Below are positions 21,352 through 31,388 of a stretch of DNA of 64,000 nt, in pieces. The translations under genes were made by a program, and so were the position numbers. The notes beneath the pieces are model-generated. The model saw only the letters and a program-made list of their open reading frames with translations. It did not search any database and was not told the origin of the DNA. The stretch comes from Symsagittifera roscoffensis. Lineage: Eukaryota > Xenacoelomorpha > Acoela > Convolutidae. Where the stretch lies: assembly GCF_963678635.1 (NCBI RefSeq), contig NC_087064.1:17043802-17107801 (forward strand), written 5' to 3'. How positions within the stretch are numbered: position 1 is the stretch's first letter; each line of letters begins with the position of its first letter.

Positions 21352-24300
21352 AGTACCAATTCACTTACATGATAAAGTGAACAGATTACTCGATATTTTA
21401 GAACAATACAACATTATATCACCAGTTAATAAAGAAGAACAACCAAAAGGCAACACATTCATCAACCCCGTTATCATTCTAGCTAAAGGAGAATCATTAA
21501 AAATCGTTCTCGACGCTAGATACCTAAATTCACTTATAGATGAATCAAAATGTAATTGGCCCATTGAACCAATACAAGTTATTTTAACAAAAATAAACGG
21601 CAAATACTTTACAACCGCCGATATGAATAGTGCATACAATCAAATGCCACTAGATGAACAATCACGACGTTTAACACAATTTGTTATCGGAAACCAACAA
21701 TATGAATTCAACCGCTTATTCTATGGAATATCCATAGGACCAGCAGCATTTTCAGCTTTTATGAGCAAAATTTTTAGACCACTAATACTCAAGAAAAACG
21801 CAATCACCTATTTAGACGATGTTTTTATGCAATCACAAACAAAAGACGAGATGTTCAACGTTTTAGAAAAATATCACCAAATACTTCAGAACGAAAATCT
21901 GAAGGCCGCCCCCGATAAATCACACTTCTTTTTGACAAGAGTTAAATTCTTAGGACATAATATAGAAAGAAAAACAATCACTCCATTGAAATCACGCATT
22001 GACGCTATTCAAAAACTTCAACCACCAACAAATAAAAAGAAAATCCAAGAATTTCTTGGAATGTTAAACTTTTTAAGTAAATATGTTTATAAAATGCAAT
22101 TATATCTACGACCATTTTATAACATCCTTAGACAACAAAATAATTTTGAATGGAACACAGAACATCAAACACGATTTGAAGAAGTAAAGAAACTTTTAAC
22201 TGAACAAATTTCAAACACAATTCCAGATTCAAATCAACCATTTTATGCAATGTGCGATGCTTCGAACTTTGGCATCGGTGCAGCACTATTACAATCACAT
22301 AATGGTACAAATAAAATGAACCTCATATCAGCAAATTCTCGATTATTCACTCAAGCAGAGCTACGACTCTCAACTCTAATGAGAGAATGTACAGCCATAA
22401 TATATACACTGACAGAATATGAATTTCTGATACTTGGATCAAAACATCCAACAGTTCTATTCACAGACCATAAACCAATCATCTTTCTCTTTACACAAAA
22501 ATCTAACCCAAACCACCGAGTTTACAGATTTCAACTAATTCTAATGAAATTTCCAAACTTACATATAGTTTGGACTGCAGGAAAAAATCTTGCATTACCA
22601 GACACCTTAAGTCGAAACACACCACCTGAATTACTTACACGAAAAACAACAGTTGAAATACCCAAAAACATAAAATTCTACCTTGCAGAAAACGAAACAT
22701 CACCCCGATTGGAATGCAAATATGCAGTAAAAACTGATATTGAACAATCACAAATAAATAGTTTACAACATTTCCCACTTTATTTAGATTGTCAAAATAA
22801 TCATTATGAAGTTGATTTACTTGGAACATCAACTTTCAAACCAATCCCATATTCTCAATGGATAAAAAATAACACCCAACAAAAACGAACAAAACAACAC
22901 CCGCCTAAAAAAGACCATTTTCCACTAATTGAAAAAGAAGATTTAACTGATAAAATAAATTTATCAGGACCACAAACAAATGATTCAAAATACACAATAA
23001 ATCAAGTTTTTGACCTCCATGACCCACTTGATACAATACCTTTATCTAAATTAGAAATCGAAAACATTTTTCTCCCCCCAACAGAAACAATTACAATTTC
23101 AACACTGAAACAATATCAAAACCTTGACCCAGTAATTCGACAACTGAAATCATGGCACAAATATAAAACTAAACCTATCAAAGCAGATTCAACCATTCTA
23201 GGAAACAAAACACTCCTCCGATACTTTCGCAAATTTAACAATACAACCATTAACGAAAATACAGACCTTTTAGAGTATAACCTGAATGAATCTACAGTTC
23301 CATGTCTCCCTTTAAGTATGATTCTTATAGCTTTTAATATTTCACATACACAAAATATTAAAGGACACTCTGGATCAGAAAAAACATATTCAAATTTTAT
23401 ACAAAACTTTTATTTCCCAAATGCACCAATTTGGATAAAAGTACTATGCAATGACTGTATAGTATGTCAACTAAATAAACCTTACCCAAATCAAAAACAA
23501 ATAGCACAAAAACAAGATTTTAAAGGACAAAGTTTGTACTTTAACCATCGTATCTCATTTGATACCAAAGGACCAATTTCACCCTCATCAGAAGGAAACT
23601 CCTACATTATGGTAATTGTTGACGCATTTACACATTATGTAGCACTTAACCCAGTACCACATTGTAACGCTTATTACGCTTACACAACACTCTATGAACA
23701 CTGGATAGCAAAATTCGGACTACCAGAAATTTTAGTTACAGACAACGGTACAGAATTCATAAATAATGAAATTATCACACTATGTCATTTATATAACATT
23801 AAACACAAACCACGTACATCTCATGCACCTTGGACAAACGGCTTAGTCGAAGGTATGAACCGTTCATTACAAGAATATCTTAGATGTATCATCAACGGAA
23901 ATGATACAAAATATACCGAATGGTCAGCAGATGTAAAATTATTTCCCTTAGCGTATAATTCACAAATTACGACAACTTTAGGAATGTCACCATACGAAAT
24001 GGTTTTTAACCAAAAGCCACGCAAACCAATAATGTTTACAGCAAATTCTCATAAAAACGCACAAGGTTATTGTCAACCAAATAAAGACTCAATTTGTTAT
24101 AACCTACCTTTACATACACACGATGAAGATCATTTTCATCACCCACAAATTCTTAAACTAGCCTCCGGTACACACACCGAATGGATTCTAAATAGAGATA
24201 AAAAACACAATGAAATTTATCAAAAAATAACAAAAAAGTTATTACAAAGACAAAACATTAATGAACAAATCAATTCACGTTTTACACCAGCCTCTGATTT

Positions 24301-24823
24301 AAAAATTGGAACATTTGTTTTAATACCTAATTTTAATACTCAAAAAGGAATTTCTAAAAAATTACAACCCCTTCGAAAAGGACCATACCAAATAATTGCA
24401 AAACCCACTGATGTCACATATAAAATTACCGACTCAAACAAAAAAGAAATCGTTCAACATCGAAACAACCTATTACCTTATTACCCAAAAGAATACGCAC
24501 TCCGCGAATTAACTCAATTATATTCTTTCACAGGATTAAAAATCATTCAAAATGAACCACATCTGAAAAACACAGAACAAAATGATACCCCCACCGAAAA
24601 TCAAAACACAAAATCAATCGCCACCAAAAACAATACACAAAACCATAAAGAATCCCCAAAACAAAGAAAAAATAGAAAAATGACCGAACAAATAATACCC
24701 CAAGAACAAATCGACAAATCAGAAAATAGAAAAACAACAAGACTCCGAAATCAACCACGTAAAAACTATAAAATATTCATCCCCCAATCTAAAATTTTAA
24801 AGAAAGTGGAATTTCAAAAGTAA
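21317..24823 (+). CDS. Pol of element 1: reverse transcriptase, RNase H, integrase
   Basis: The frame opens after a stop at 21314-21316 and overlaps the Gag frame by about 35 bases. There is no early ATG, so I start it at the open frame. With 21377 as residue 1, RT motif A is TTADMNSAYNQ (D82), the catalytic box is YLDD (145-148), and RNase H has CDAS (D294). Integrase has an HHCC finger (GHSGSEKTY, then CNDCIVC), catalytic D729, D789 and E825 with the canonical 35-residue D-E gap, and a GPY motif (KGPYQII). The protein copies the RNA genome and inserts the DNA. All catalytic residues are present and the frame is unbroken, so this copy may be competent. The C-terminal tail is basic and low-complexity. 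Confidence 0.95.
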   Translation, partial: NQTQFSKNRASKVPIHLHDKVNRLLDILEQYNIISPVNKEEQPKGNTFINPVIILAKGESLKIVLDARYLNSLIDESKCNWPIEPIQVILTKINGKYFTTADMNSAYNQMPLDEQSRRLTQFVIGNQQYEFNRLFYGISIGPAAFSAFMSKIFRPLILKKNAITYLDDVFMQSQTKDEMFNVLEKYHQILQNENLKAAPDKSHFFLTRVKFLGHNIERKTITPLKSRIDAIQKLQPPTNKKKIQEFLGMLNFLSKYVYKMQLYLRPFYNILRQQNNFEWNTEHQTRFEEVKKLLTEQISNTIPDSNQPFYAMCDASNFGIGAALLQSHNGTNKMNLISANSRLFTQAELRLSTLMRECTAIIYTLTEYEFLILGSKHPTVLFTDHKPIIFLFTQKSNPNHRVYRFQLILMKFPNLHIVWTAGKNLALPDTLSRNTPPELLTRKTTVEIPKNIKFYLAENETSPRLECKYAVKTDIEQSQINSLQHFPLYLDCQNNHYEVDLLGTSTFKPIPYSQWIKNNTQQKRTKQHPPKKDHFPLIEKEDLTDKINLSGPQTNDSKYTINQVFDLHDPLDTIPLSKLEIENIFLPPTETITISTLKQYQNLDPVIRQLKSWHKYKTKPIKADSTILGNKTLLRYFRKFNNTTINENTDLLEYNLNESTVPCLPLSMILIAFNISHTQNIKGHSGSEKTYSNFIQNFYFPNAPIWIKVLCNDCIVCQLNKPYPNQKQIAQKQDFKGQSLYFNHRISFDTKGPISPSSEGNSYIMVIVDAFTHYVALNPVPHCNAYYAYTTLYEHWIAKFGLPEILVTDNGTEFINNEIITLCHLYNIKHKPRTSHAPWTNGLVEGMNRSLQEYLRCIINGNDTKYTEWSADVKLFPLAYNSQITTTLGMSPYEMVFNQKPRKPIMFTANSHKNAQGYCQPNKDSICYNLPLHTHDEDHFHHPQILKLASGTHTEWILNRDKKHNEIYQKITKKLLQRQNINEQINSRFTPASDLKIGTFVLIPNFNTQKGISKKLQPLRKGPYQIIAKPTDVTYKITDSNKKEIVQHRNNLLPYYPKEYALRELTQLYSFTGLKIIQNEPHLKNTEQNDTPTENQNTKSIATKNNTQNHKESPKQRKNRKMTEQIIPQEQIDKSENRKTTRLRNQPRKNYKIFIPQSKILKKVEFQK

Positions 24824-25422
24824 TTTTAACATTATACTTCACAATCTTGAAAACCTCCGAAACATTTTCCATTTACATTTTTCAAAATAACATGCTGACA
24901 AGTACGCAATAATTCTAGTTCAAAATAGACCAATAGGATTCATCCAATCCGTCACTTTCTCTAACTCAAACTAAGACCAATTAGACGAATCATATAGAAC
25001 TCCAGGCACATCTATAACTATAACTTTACGACCTCCAGGTCAAAAATAAGCAAACCACTCCAACTTGACAACTAAAATAAATATCACCATAATACCGTAC
25101 CCCTCCCTTATCTAATAACCGAAAGATCAACAATATTTCCCCAACTCAGACCACGAATACCCCCAAAGCAAATTTGTTAACTTAGCCTAAAGTAACAAAA
25201 TGAACATTTTAATTAGCCTAAAGTATAAAAATCTCACCATACCCCGGATCATTTGACAAACAAAAATAAAGAAAAAGACGACCTCCCAGTCACCATGAAA
25301 ATTGCCCCCAACAATTTTTTACAAAACTCAACCCACTTGTCAAAAAACTAATAAATAATCCGACCACACTAGAAAATCGCCTCAAACAGCAAAAAATATT
25401 CGACCAAGAGATCATTTCTTAA
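24824..25422 (+). other. Non-coding spacer between Pol and the 3' ORF block
   Basis: AC-rich sequence with stops in all frames. A subgenomic splice acceptor would be expected in or after this stretch; I see no outstanding polypyrimidine tract. Confidence 0.5.
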
Positions 25423-25653
25423 ATGCTCTTCTCTCAATCAGTTACTCAAATACTCATAAATCTTAAACATTTTTTTACAATACTTGAAACCTTTATAATA
25501 TTTCTTTTTGATATACTTGAATCTTTTCTAATAATCCTAATCATTTTTTGTAACATTTTTTTAATTTTCTACACTCTACTCGAACTATTCCTCCAACTTT
25601 CCAAAACCCTTGATTACATCCACAGGTACGAGTCATATAACTTGTCTAAATGA
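25423..25653 (+). CDS. Tiny membrane ORF 1 (76 aa)
   Basis: The predicted peptide is dominated by Leu, Ile and Phe from about residue 17 to 60, enough for one or two membrane spans, with a hydrophilic C-terminus. Its TGA stop overlaps the ATG of the next ORF (ATGA at 25650-25653). No family is recognised. Small hydrophobic ORFs can arise by chance in AT-rich DNA, but the ATGA overlap and a second membrane ORF behind it favour a real gene pair, perhaps of viroporin type (inference). Confidence 0.4.
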   Translation: MLFSQSVTQILINLKHFFTILETFIIFLFDILESFLIILIIFCNIFLIFYTLLELFLQLSKTLDYIHRYESYNLSK

Positions 25654-25838
25654 TACGAACAATTTTCAGTAGAACCGATATTTTTTTATTGTTTGTAATT
25701 TTCATAGCATTCTTATCATCCCTCATTTTGACAATATGTAAATGTATAAAGAAAGCAATCCTCACATTTGCCCTAGCAACAATCCTTCTAATTCTTTTTT
25801 TGGAAGATTATTATAATAAACACAAAATTTCTCACTAA
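25650..25838 (+). CDS. Tiny membrane ORF 2 (62 aa)
   Basis: Starts inside the stop codon of the preceding ORF. Hydrophobic from about residue 11 to 51, with a short break (CKCIKK) that could separate two membrane spans, and a polar, basic end. Unknown family. The small size keeps confidence low. Confidence 0.4.
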   Translation: MIRTIFSRTDIFLLFVIFIAFLSSLILTICKCIKKAILTFALATILLILFLEDYYNKHKISH

Positions 25839-25846
25839 AATAATAA

Positions 25847-26980
25847 TTCAAAAAACTATCAAAAATTGCTACCCAACAGTCACAAAGTCAGTCTTCACCG
25901 ACATCATCCCAAAATAACCAAACACCACCTTCAATTACTCAAAATCCTCAAACATCTACACGAATTTCTTTTCAAGACAATCCATACACTTTTGAAGAAC
26001 GACATGCTCGTTTATCAGAACCACTAGAACCAGTTCAACGACAAGCACCTTTAAGCGAACCAACATATAACCTATACCCAACACTACCACAAGAACTAAA
26101 TAGAATAAGAAATTCTAGTCAAAACCAAAATACAGTCGAAATAAATAGACAAATTATACATCCTCGACGAAACAGAAATTTTCAAACTCCCCGAGTTCAT
26201 TTTGATATACCTCAATCCCCATCACAAAACACTCCAGAAAACCCCATTGGTATATTACCAGAAACCCCCACGCTTCTTTCACAACGTAGCACCTCAAGCC
26301 TACCATCAGATTACTTAGGTTCAACACCAACATCTGAGCAAATACGTGAAAATCCTTTCAACCCCACAAACCAAACATCACGATTTCCATATTGGACTAC
26401 ACATTCATTTACACAAGGTGAACCAAATTTAGTCAATGACCCCATAGATATTTCTACGGATACAACAACATCCTCATCACTACCAGAAACATTATCACTA
26501 CCATCAACACCATCAATAAGCCAAATTTCACCACCACCTTTTAACTTAAATTTTCCAAATAATCTCGACGCCAGATATCGAGAACAATCATCAATAAATA
26601 TTCCTTTAAGATTAGATTGGAATACATTTACAGCACCTCCACCATTATTTGGACAACATCAAGAAAGTAACCGCCTTCATAACTGGGCACTTAATAGATT
26701 ACAATATCGCCAAGATATTCACAACGATATCCGTGATCACAATATTCAAATACTCCAACAAAACAGTTTACAATTAAAGTTTGAAATCACAGTTAAGTTA
26801 AATAATATTACCCAACATCCCTACCCATTAAATCCACCTAACATAACAGCTCAATCACTACCACCACCGTTTATAACTACTGAAGTAATATACAAATACG
26901 ACAGATATACCAAAAACACAATTGGCTACATTACATTTTATAATCCATACTCAGGATTATCATACACATGTATATTCTAA
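25847..26980 (+). CDS. ATG-less 377-codon ORF, probably spliced (element 1)
   Basis: This frame stays open for 377 codons (TAA at 26978-26980) yet contains no ATG. Its codon use matches the neighbours. The N-terminal two thirds are rich in Ser, Pro, Thr, Gln and Asn; the last 120 residues look more globular (LRLDWNTFTAPPP, LKFEITVKLNN, IGYITFYNPYSG). Double stops at 25841-25846 block a simple frameshift from the preceding ORF, so the start codon must come from an upstream exon by splicing, or from a non-ATG codon. In-frame acceptor candidates are caacag|tca (25879/25880) and tcag|tct (25891/25892). It overlaps the Env-like ORF by 13 bases. The function is unknown. Confidence 0.6.
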   Translation, partial: FKKLSKIATQQSQSQSSPTSSQNNQTPPSITQNPQTSTRISFQDNPYTFEERHARLSEPLEPVQRQAPLSEPTYNLYPTLPQELNRIRNSSQNQNTVEINRQIIHPRRNRNFQTPRVHFDIPQSPSQNTPENPIGILPETPTLLSQRSTSSLPSDYLGSTPTSEQIRENPFNPTNQTSRFPYWTTHSFTQGEPNLVNDPIDISTDTTTSSSLPETLSLPSTPSISQISPPPFNLNFPNNLDARYREQSSINIPLRLDWNTFTAPPPLFGQHQESNRLHNWALNRLQYRQDIHNDIRDHNIQILQQNSLQLKFEITVKLNNITQHPYPLNPPNITAQSLPPPFITTEVIYKYDRYTKNTIGYITFYNPYSGLSYTCIF

Positions 26981-29586
26981 AATTATTAATTTTTCTCCAA
27001 CTCCTTTTTCTAGTAATCTCAAATCAAAACATAAACCCTTCTCCTCGTACAGGACCACAAGATTTATTAGTAACACATTACGATTGTGAAGAAAATGAAC
27101 AAAAAACACTACATAAATATGCAATAAATCAAGTATCACAATGTGAAACAGAACCACAAGCTATAGAAACCACAGATGTAATAGCAACACTCTATTCAAA
27201 AGCCCGAGCAACAACAGTTACAGGTTATAAATTCACAGCAACATTTTCCGAAAAGAAAGTACATTGTTCACAAGTCTCGAACGGAAACAAAAACCGACTT
27301 GACCATGAATCATTCTATCAAAGTAATATAGAACGTCTTTTACATCTCAATCCCGACGATTGTAAAAATGAATTACTTAGACTAAACATCACACAAAATA
27401 AAAACTCCCAAAGAAAGTTAGTTAATTTTCAAGTTTTTCCAGACTCTGTACATCAATCACAACTTGAAAGACACCAAGGACATATAAAACTAGACGAAAA
27501 ATACCCGTATAACGGCGCACACGGACGATTAACCTATGACCTACACGATAAACATTGGATACCACACATTGGTATAAATGACCCATCAAACTGCAAAGCA
27601 GACACAAAAAATAAAGGATACCAAGAAATAATGTTTTTCGATTGGAAAATACAACTCGAAAAAATACAACTAACACGAGATTTATCAGATAATACAATGA
27701 TCTATCAAGGAATCCGATTACCTTGTAAAAATGATCAAGGTTATTGCGACCCTACAACGAGAACACAAGCAACAATTGTTTGGTTCCCCGAAGATACATG
27801 TACAACATTTCAAGTAGCAAAAATACACGCTCGTATGATAAAATTTCACGAAAAATATTTTATACAATCAATTCCATATGAACAAGTCCATCCATCACGA
27901 AAACTAAGTTCTAATTTTAGAAACATAGACAATATAGAAAATAAATTGACACGTTTTCAAATATATCAAGAAACAGAACTTGCATGTAAATACAGGAATC
28001 CACTTCACAGAACACAATACTCTGAAATATTAGTTGAATACGAAAAAGGATTCGACATGACCACTGGAAAAGTAAAAATCGACCCATATGCCACAGGTCA
28101 TCCTCTAAACGAAGGAACATCCTATATACCAGTTAATTTTGAAAAAAGCAACGGACAACCTGGTGGACATCTAAAACCCCATGACACCAGAAGCACACGC
28201 TTACAAGAATTATCACTAATGAATACTACATATTTCGGTAATATCCACTATGATATTCATTTAGATATGAAACTAGATTATACAATTAGCCGAATTTTTC
28301 AAGAAATGTCACTCTCCGAATTAGAAACACTACACCACCTATGCGAATTAGAACGAACACAAATATTACAATCACTTGCACTAGCAGTATTAAAAATACC
28401 CTATGCAGGATACTTATTATCTGGAAATAGATCAAATTTTTTAGACTATGAAGGAAACATCTTATGGTTTTATACTTGTACTAAAAAAGTATCACCACTA
28501 TACGTTTTTGAAGATAAACGATGTTATAAAAGAATCCCTATCTTTTATAAGAATAAAGTACATTTCGTGGATACACTTTCACGAAGAACCTATTTCTGGG
28601 ATACCGCAGTCCCATGTGGATCAGAAAACAGCCACAATGTAGTACAACTAAACCCTGATGAAAATAAATATTACCTTCTCACTCCATATCCCACATTAAT
28701 GCAATCACTCAAAAAATTTTCACCAGAAAGCATTCGCGCTATTGCTCGAAACCCAAATATAGACTTACAATCAATAGGAATCTATTCAAAATCAGATATT
28801 CAACATCACATTAGAACACAACAATTCCAAGAATTATTAACACAAATGGACACTATACAAAGACAATCAATAGACCAAAATTTACGCAAACTTGCAGAAA
28901 CCGCAGGATTTGCCGATATCTACACGCAAGACTATAGCGGATATTTTAAAGACATTAAAGATTATATATATCTAAACGGTGAAAAATACCGTCCCCAAGA
29001 TATATCACCAATTAACATTTTTAGCTTTGTTACACTCAAAAATGAGATCCTCGATTTTCTAGGATGGCCCTACTACATCTTAGAAAAATTGACTATTTTA
29101 TACGCAATGTTTAACTTTATTGGATTTCTTTTCTCACTTTTAAAAGGAATCTACAACACATGTGCTATACACACACAAGTCAATCGACAAGCAAGTGTAG
29201 CACGCATACTCTTTGCAGGATTTTTTGGAATCTTTTCTACATCTATAAACAAAATTCTTTTAGACGCACAAATAAAAGAATATAACACAAAAATAGCAAC
29301 ACGACAAAATACATACGACGAAGAACATAACAATGTAGACATAACGCCAACGGCACCACAATTACCACCCCTACCAAACAACCATCCACTATCCCTAGTC
29401 CCACGAAATTTTCGAAATTTAGCCATCACACATAATCCAAATTTTCGACTCACCACATCACAAAGTCCCATTCAACATATAATGACACACCAGTCACAAG
29501 ATGATAATACTTATGAACAAATTATTGAACAACCCCATACCACCGCTTTTCAGTCTCAAAATAATCATTTTTTTAGCCCACGATGA
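26968..29586 (+). CDS. Env-like glycoprotein of element 1 (872 aa)
   Basis: The protein starts with a clear signal peptide (hydrophobic residues 4-18), followed by a cysteine-bearing ectodomain that opens with a YDC motif. It has a membrane-anchor region near residues 708-728 and a second hydrophobic stretch near 745-763. A tail of roughly 100 residues, rich in Pro and polar residues, ends the protein. Position after Pol and topology fit an envelope glycoprotein. The YDC opening and early Cys spacing remind me of glycoproteins of chuvirus-type RNA viruses, which several invertebrate LTR elements have captured; this is only a family-level impression. The start overlaps the previous ORF and the stop overlaps the next ATG (ATGA at 29583-29586). 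The frame is unbroken. Confidence 0.75.
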   Translation: MYILKLLIFLQLLFLVISNQNINPSPRTGPQDLLVTHYDCEENEQKTLHKYAINQVSQCETEPQAIETTDVIATLYSKARATTVTGYKFTATFSEKKVHCSQVSNGNKNRLDHESFYQSNIERLLHLNPDDCKNELLRLNITQNKNSQRKLVNFQVFPDSVHQSQLERHQGHIKLDEKYPYNGAHGRLTYDLHDKHWIPHIGINDPSNCKADTKNKGYQEIMFFDWKIQLEKIQLTRDLSDNTMIYQGIRLPCKNDQGYCDPTTRTQATIVWFPEDTCTTFQVAKIHARMIKFHEKYFIQSIPYEQVHPSRKLSSNFRNIDNIENKLTRFQIYQETELACKYRNPLHRTQYSEILVEYEKGFDMTTGKVKIDPYATGHPLNEGTSYIPVNFEKSNGQPGGHLKPHDTRSTRLQELSLMNTTYFGNIHYDIHLDMKLDYTISRIFQEMSLSELETLHHLCELERTQILQSLALAVLKIPYAGYLLSGNRSNFLDYEGNILWFYTCTKKVSPLYVFEDKRCYKRIPIFYKNKVHFVDTLSRRTYFWDTAVPCGSENSHNVVQLNPDENKYYLLTPYPTLMQSLKKFSPESIRAIARNPNIDLQSIGIYSKSDIQHHIRTQQFQELLTQMDTIQRQSIDQNLRKLAETAGFADIYTQDYSGYFKDIKDYIYLNGEKYRPQDISPINIFSFVTLKNEILDFLGWPYYILEKLTILYAMFNFIGFLFSLLKGIYNTCAIHTQVNRQASVARILFAGFFGIFSTSINKILLDAQIKEYNTKIATRQNTYDEEHNNVDITPTAPQLPPLPNNHPLSLVPRNFRNLAITHNPNFRLTTSQSPIQHIMTHQSQDDNTYEQIIEQPHTTAFQSQNNHFFSPR

Positions 29587-31388
29587 GCCGCCAACTTGGA
29601 TCACTACACCGATCAAATTCCCACCCAACCAATCTTACCTCTCCAATCCCAATAATACCACTTTTTGCTTTTCCGCCACCCGATTTTCCATCTAGTAATG
29701 TAACATCAGGCATGAATTCCGACACTAATTCACACATCTCAGTTTTATATTCCATCTCACAACTCAATAACCCGAATATTGAAACCCCCGATGAATTTGC
29801 CGACTCAGAACCATCCCCATCAAATCATTTTCATAACTCTTCTAAATTTTCTCAACCCCCTTTTCAACCCATATTATCCAATAACCCTGACCCAATCACT
29901 CCCACACCCTCTTATGCTTCCCAAGTTACCCCAACCTACTCCTCATACCATTCTGACCAATCATCTCATTCTCCAGACACCCCCCGAATCTCCCCAGAGC
30001 TAGATAATTTTATTACCCTTCAACAACAACCCTACCACCTTAATACCCCAACCATAAACCAAATTTCCTCCACAATAAATTCATCCAACCCCCCTACCCC
30101 TACACCCTCTTCAAATTATACTGAATCATTAGCACCATCATCCACATCAACTGAATCTTCACTCAACACTAATAGAGCTTACCGCACTTTTAAAAGAAAG
30201 TTCCCCAACCATCCTTTCCCAGCAAAACCAGGAACAGCCCGTGAATACATCAACCACCCCAAGCATACTAACACAAAAGAATTTTTAGCCATCACCTTAC
30301 CCTCATTCCCACAATACACCTTAAACACCCCCCACGACACTAACGAAACACGCAACTTTGTAGATGAATACGTTTTAATGCCCACTCTCTCTTGGACCTC
30401 ATATTATCATTTTACTAATCCTCTTTGCTTACCTTTATCTAACACTCACATCGATATAGAGCGAAATACGGACATGCTATATCGACTCACTACACCACTA
30501 ACACCTAGACAATTTACTTACGTTGGATATAAAAAATCACTAAAAACACACACTGCACCTAGAGCTAACGAATATACACTCGAATACTATGATCACAACA
30601 TCATCAGAGCTAACCAAGATCAATTCTTAGACGACGATCGCTTCGCTAATCCACAAATTACCGAGAAATTTTTCATCAAGACACCATATATATTCACACT
30701 AAACATCTTCGACCGAAAGTTTGATCACATTATTTCAGAAGCACTAACAGACACACAAGCATACGAAAGTTTTAAAGAACGCTTCCAAATATTTTCACTA
30801 ACCTTTCATTTCCTTGCACCACACGAAAGAGATTTACACTGCTCACACGATATTATGTTGCGCACTAAACAAACCCACACATATAGTTATTATCGCTTCA
30901 TCCAAAATCACTTTGACCTACACACACCCTCTAGACAACCACACCATCGCTTTCAATTCATTAATTCCAAATACACTTCACCATTTTTCCTAAATTTCAC
31001 ATATTGTATTAAAGACACTAACCTCCATGGTATTCTTCGTAATTATGACCCCATAACCCAAATGTACATCTTCTGTCCCATCACCAAGACCTTCAACGCC
31101 GAAGAATCCCGACCCTTCCTTATCCCGCACGAGTTTGTACAACCTATAGAAATCCCAATTTTAGAATTCATCCACAACACTAAATTTAATCACAAATTAT
31201 ATAACTTAATCCAAAACACACCTTATGAGTTTGCAGTAGGCACTGAAGAACTAACCACTATCAAGGCACTCCAATTGCTTTGGCCACTGCTTCAGACTAA
31301 AAATATCATCCGCATCTTAGCTAAACTACTAACAACTTCAGAACTAATTCACGACATCTTCCCCCACGGTTTTTTCCCCGACGACTAA
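29583..31388 (+). CDS. Final ORF of element 1 (601 aa), unknown function
   Basis: Begins within the Env-like stop codon (ATGA overlap). Residues 1-190 are rich in Ser, Pro, Thr and Asn and look disordered. Residues about 195-601 are more ordered, with many Phe, Tyr and His and blocks such as PTLSWTSYYHF and KFFIKTPYIFTLNIFDRKFDH. No signal peptide, transmembrane segment or known domain is visible. Codon use matches the other element 1 ORFs, so it belongs to the element. A perfect-looking splice donor (ACAG|GTAAGT) lies just after its stop codon. Confidence 0.65.
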   Translation: MSRQLGSLHRSNSHPTNLTSPIPIIPLFAFPPPDFPSSNVTSGMNSDTNSHISVLYSISQLNNPNIETPDEFADSEPSPSNHFHNSSKFSQPPFQPILSNNPDPITPTPSYASQVTPTYSSYHSDQSSHSPDTPRISPELDNFITLQQQPYHLNTPTINQISSTINSSNPPTPTPSSNYTESLAPSSTSTESSLNTNRAYRTFKRKFPNHPFPAKPGTAREYINHPKHTNTKEFLAITLPSFPQYTLNTPHDTNETRNFVDEYVLMPTLSWTSYYHFTNPLCLPLSNTHIDIERNTDMLYRLTTPLTPRQFTYVGYKKSLKTHTAPRANEYTLEYYDHNIIRANQDQFLDDDRFANPQITEKFFIKTPYIFTLNIFDRKFDHIISEALTDTQAYESFKERFQIFSLTFHFLAPHERDLHCSHDIMLRTKQTHTYSYYRFIQNHFDLHTPSRQPHHRFQFINSKYTSPFFLNFTYCIKDTNLHGILRNYDPITQMYIFCPITKTFNAEESRPFLIPHEFVQPIEIPILEFIHNTKFNHKLYNLIQNTPYEFAVGTEELTTIKALQLLWPLLQTKNIIRILAKLLTTSELIHDIFPHGFFPDD

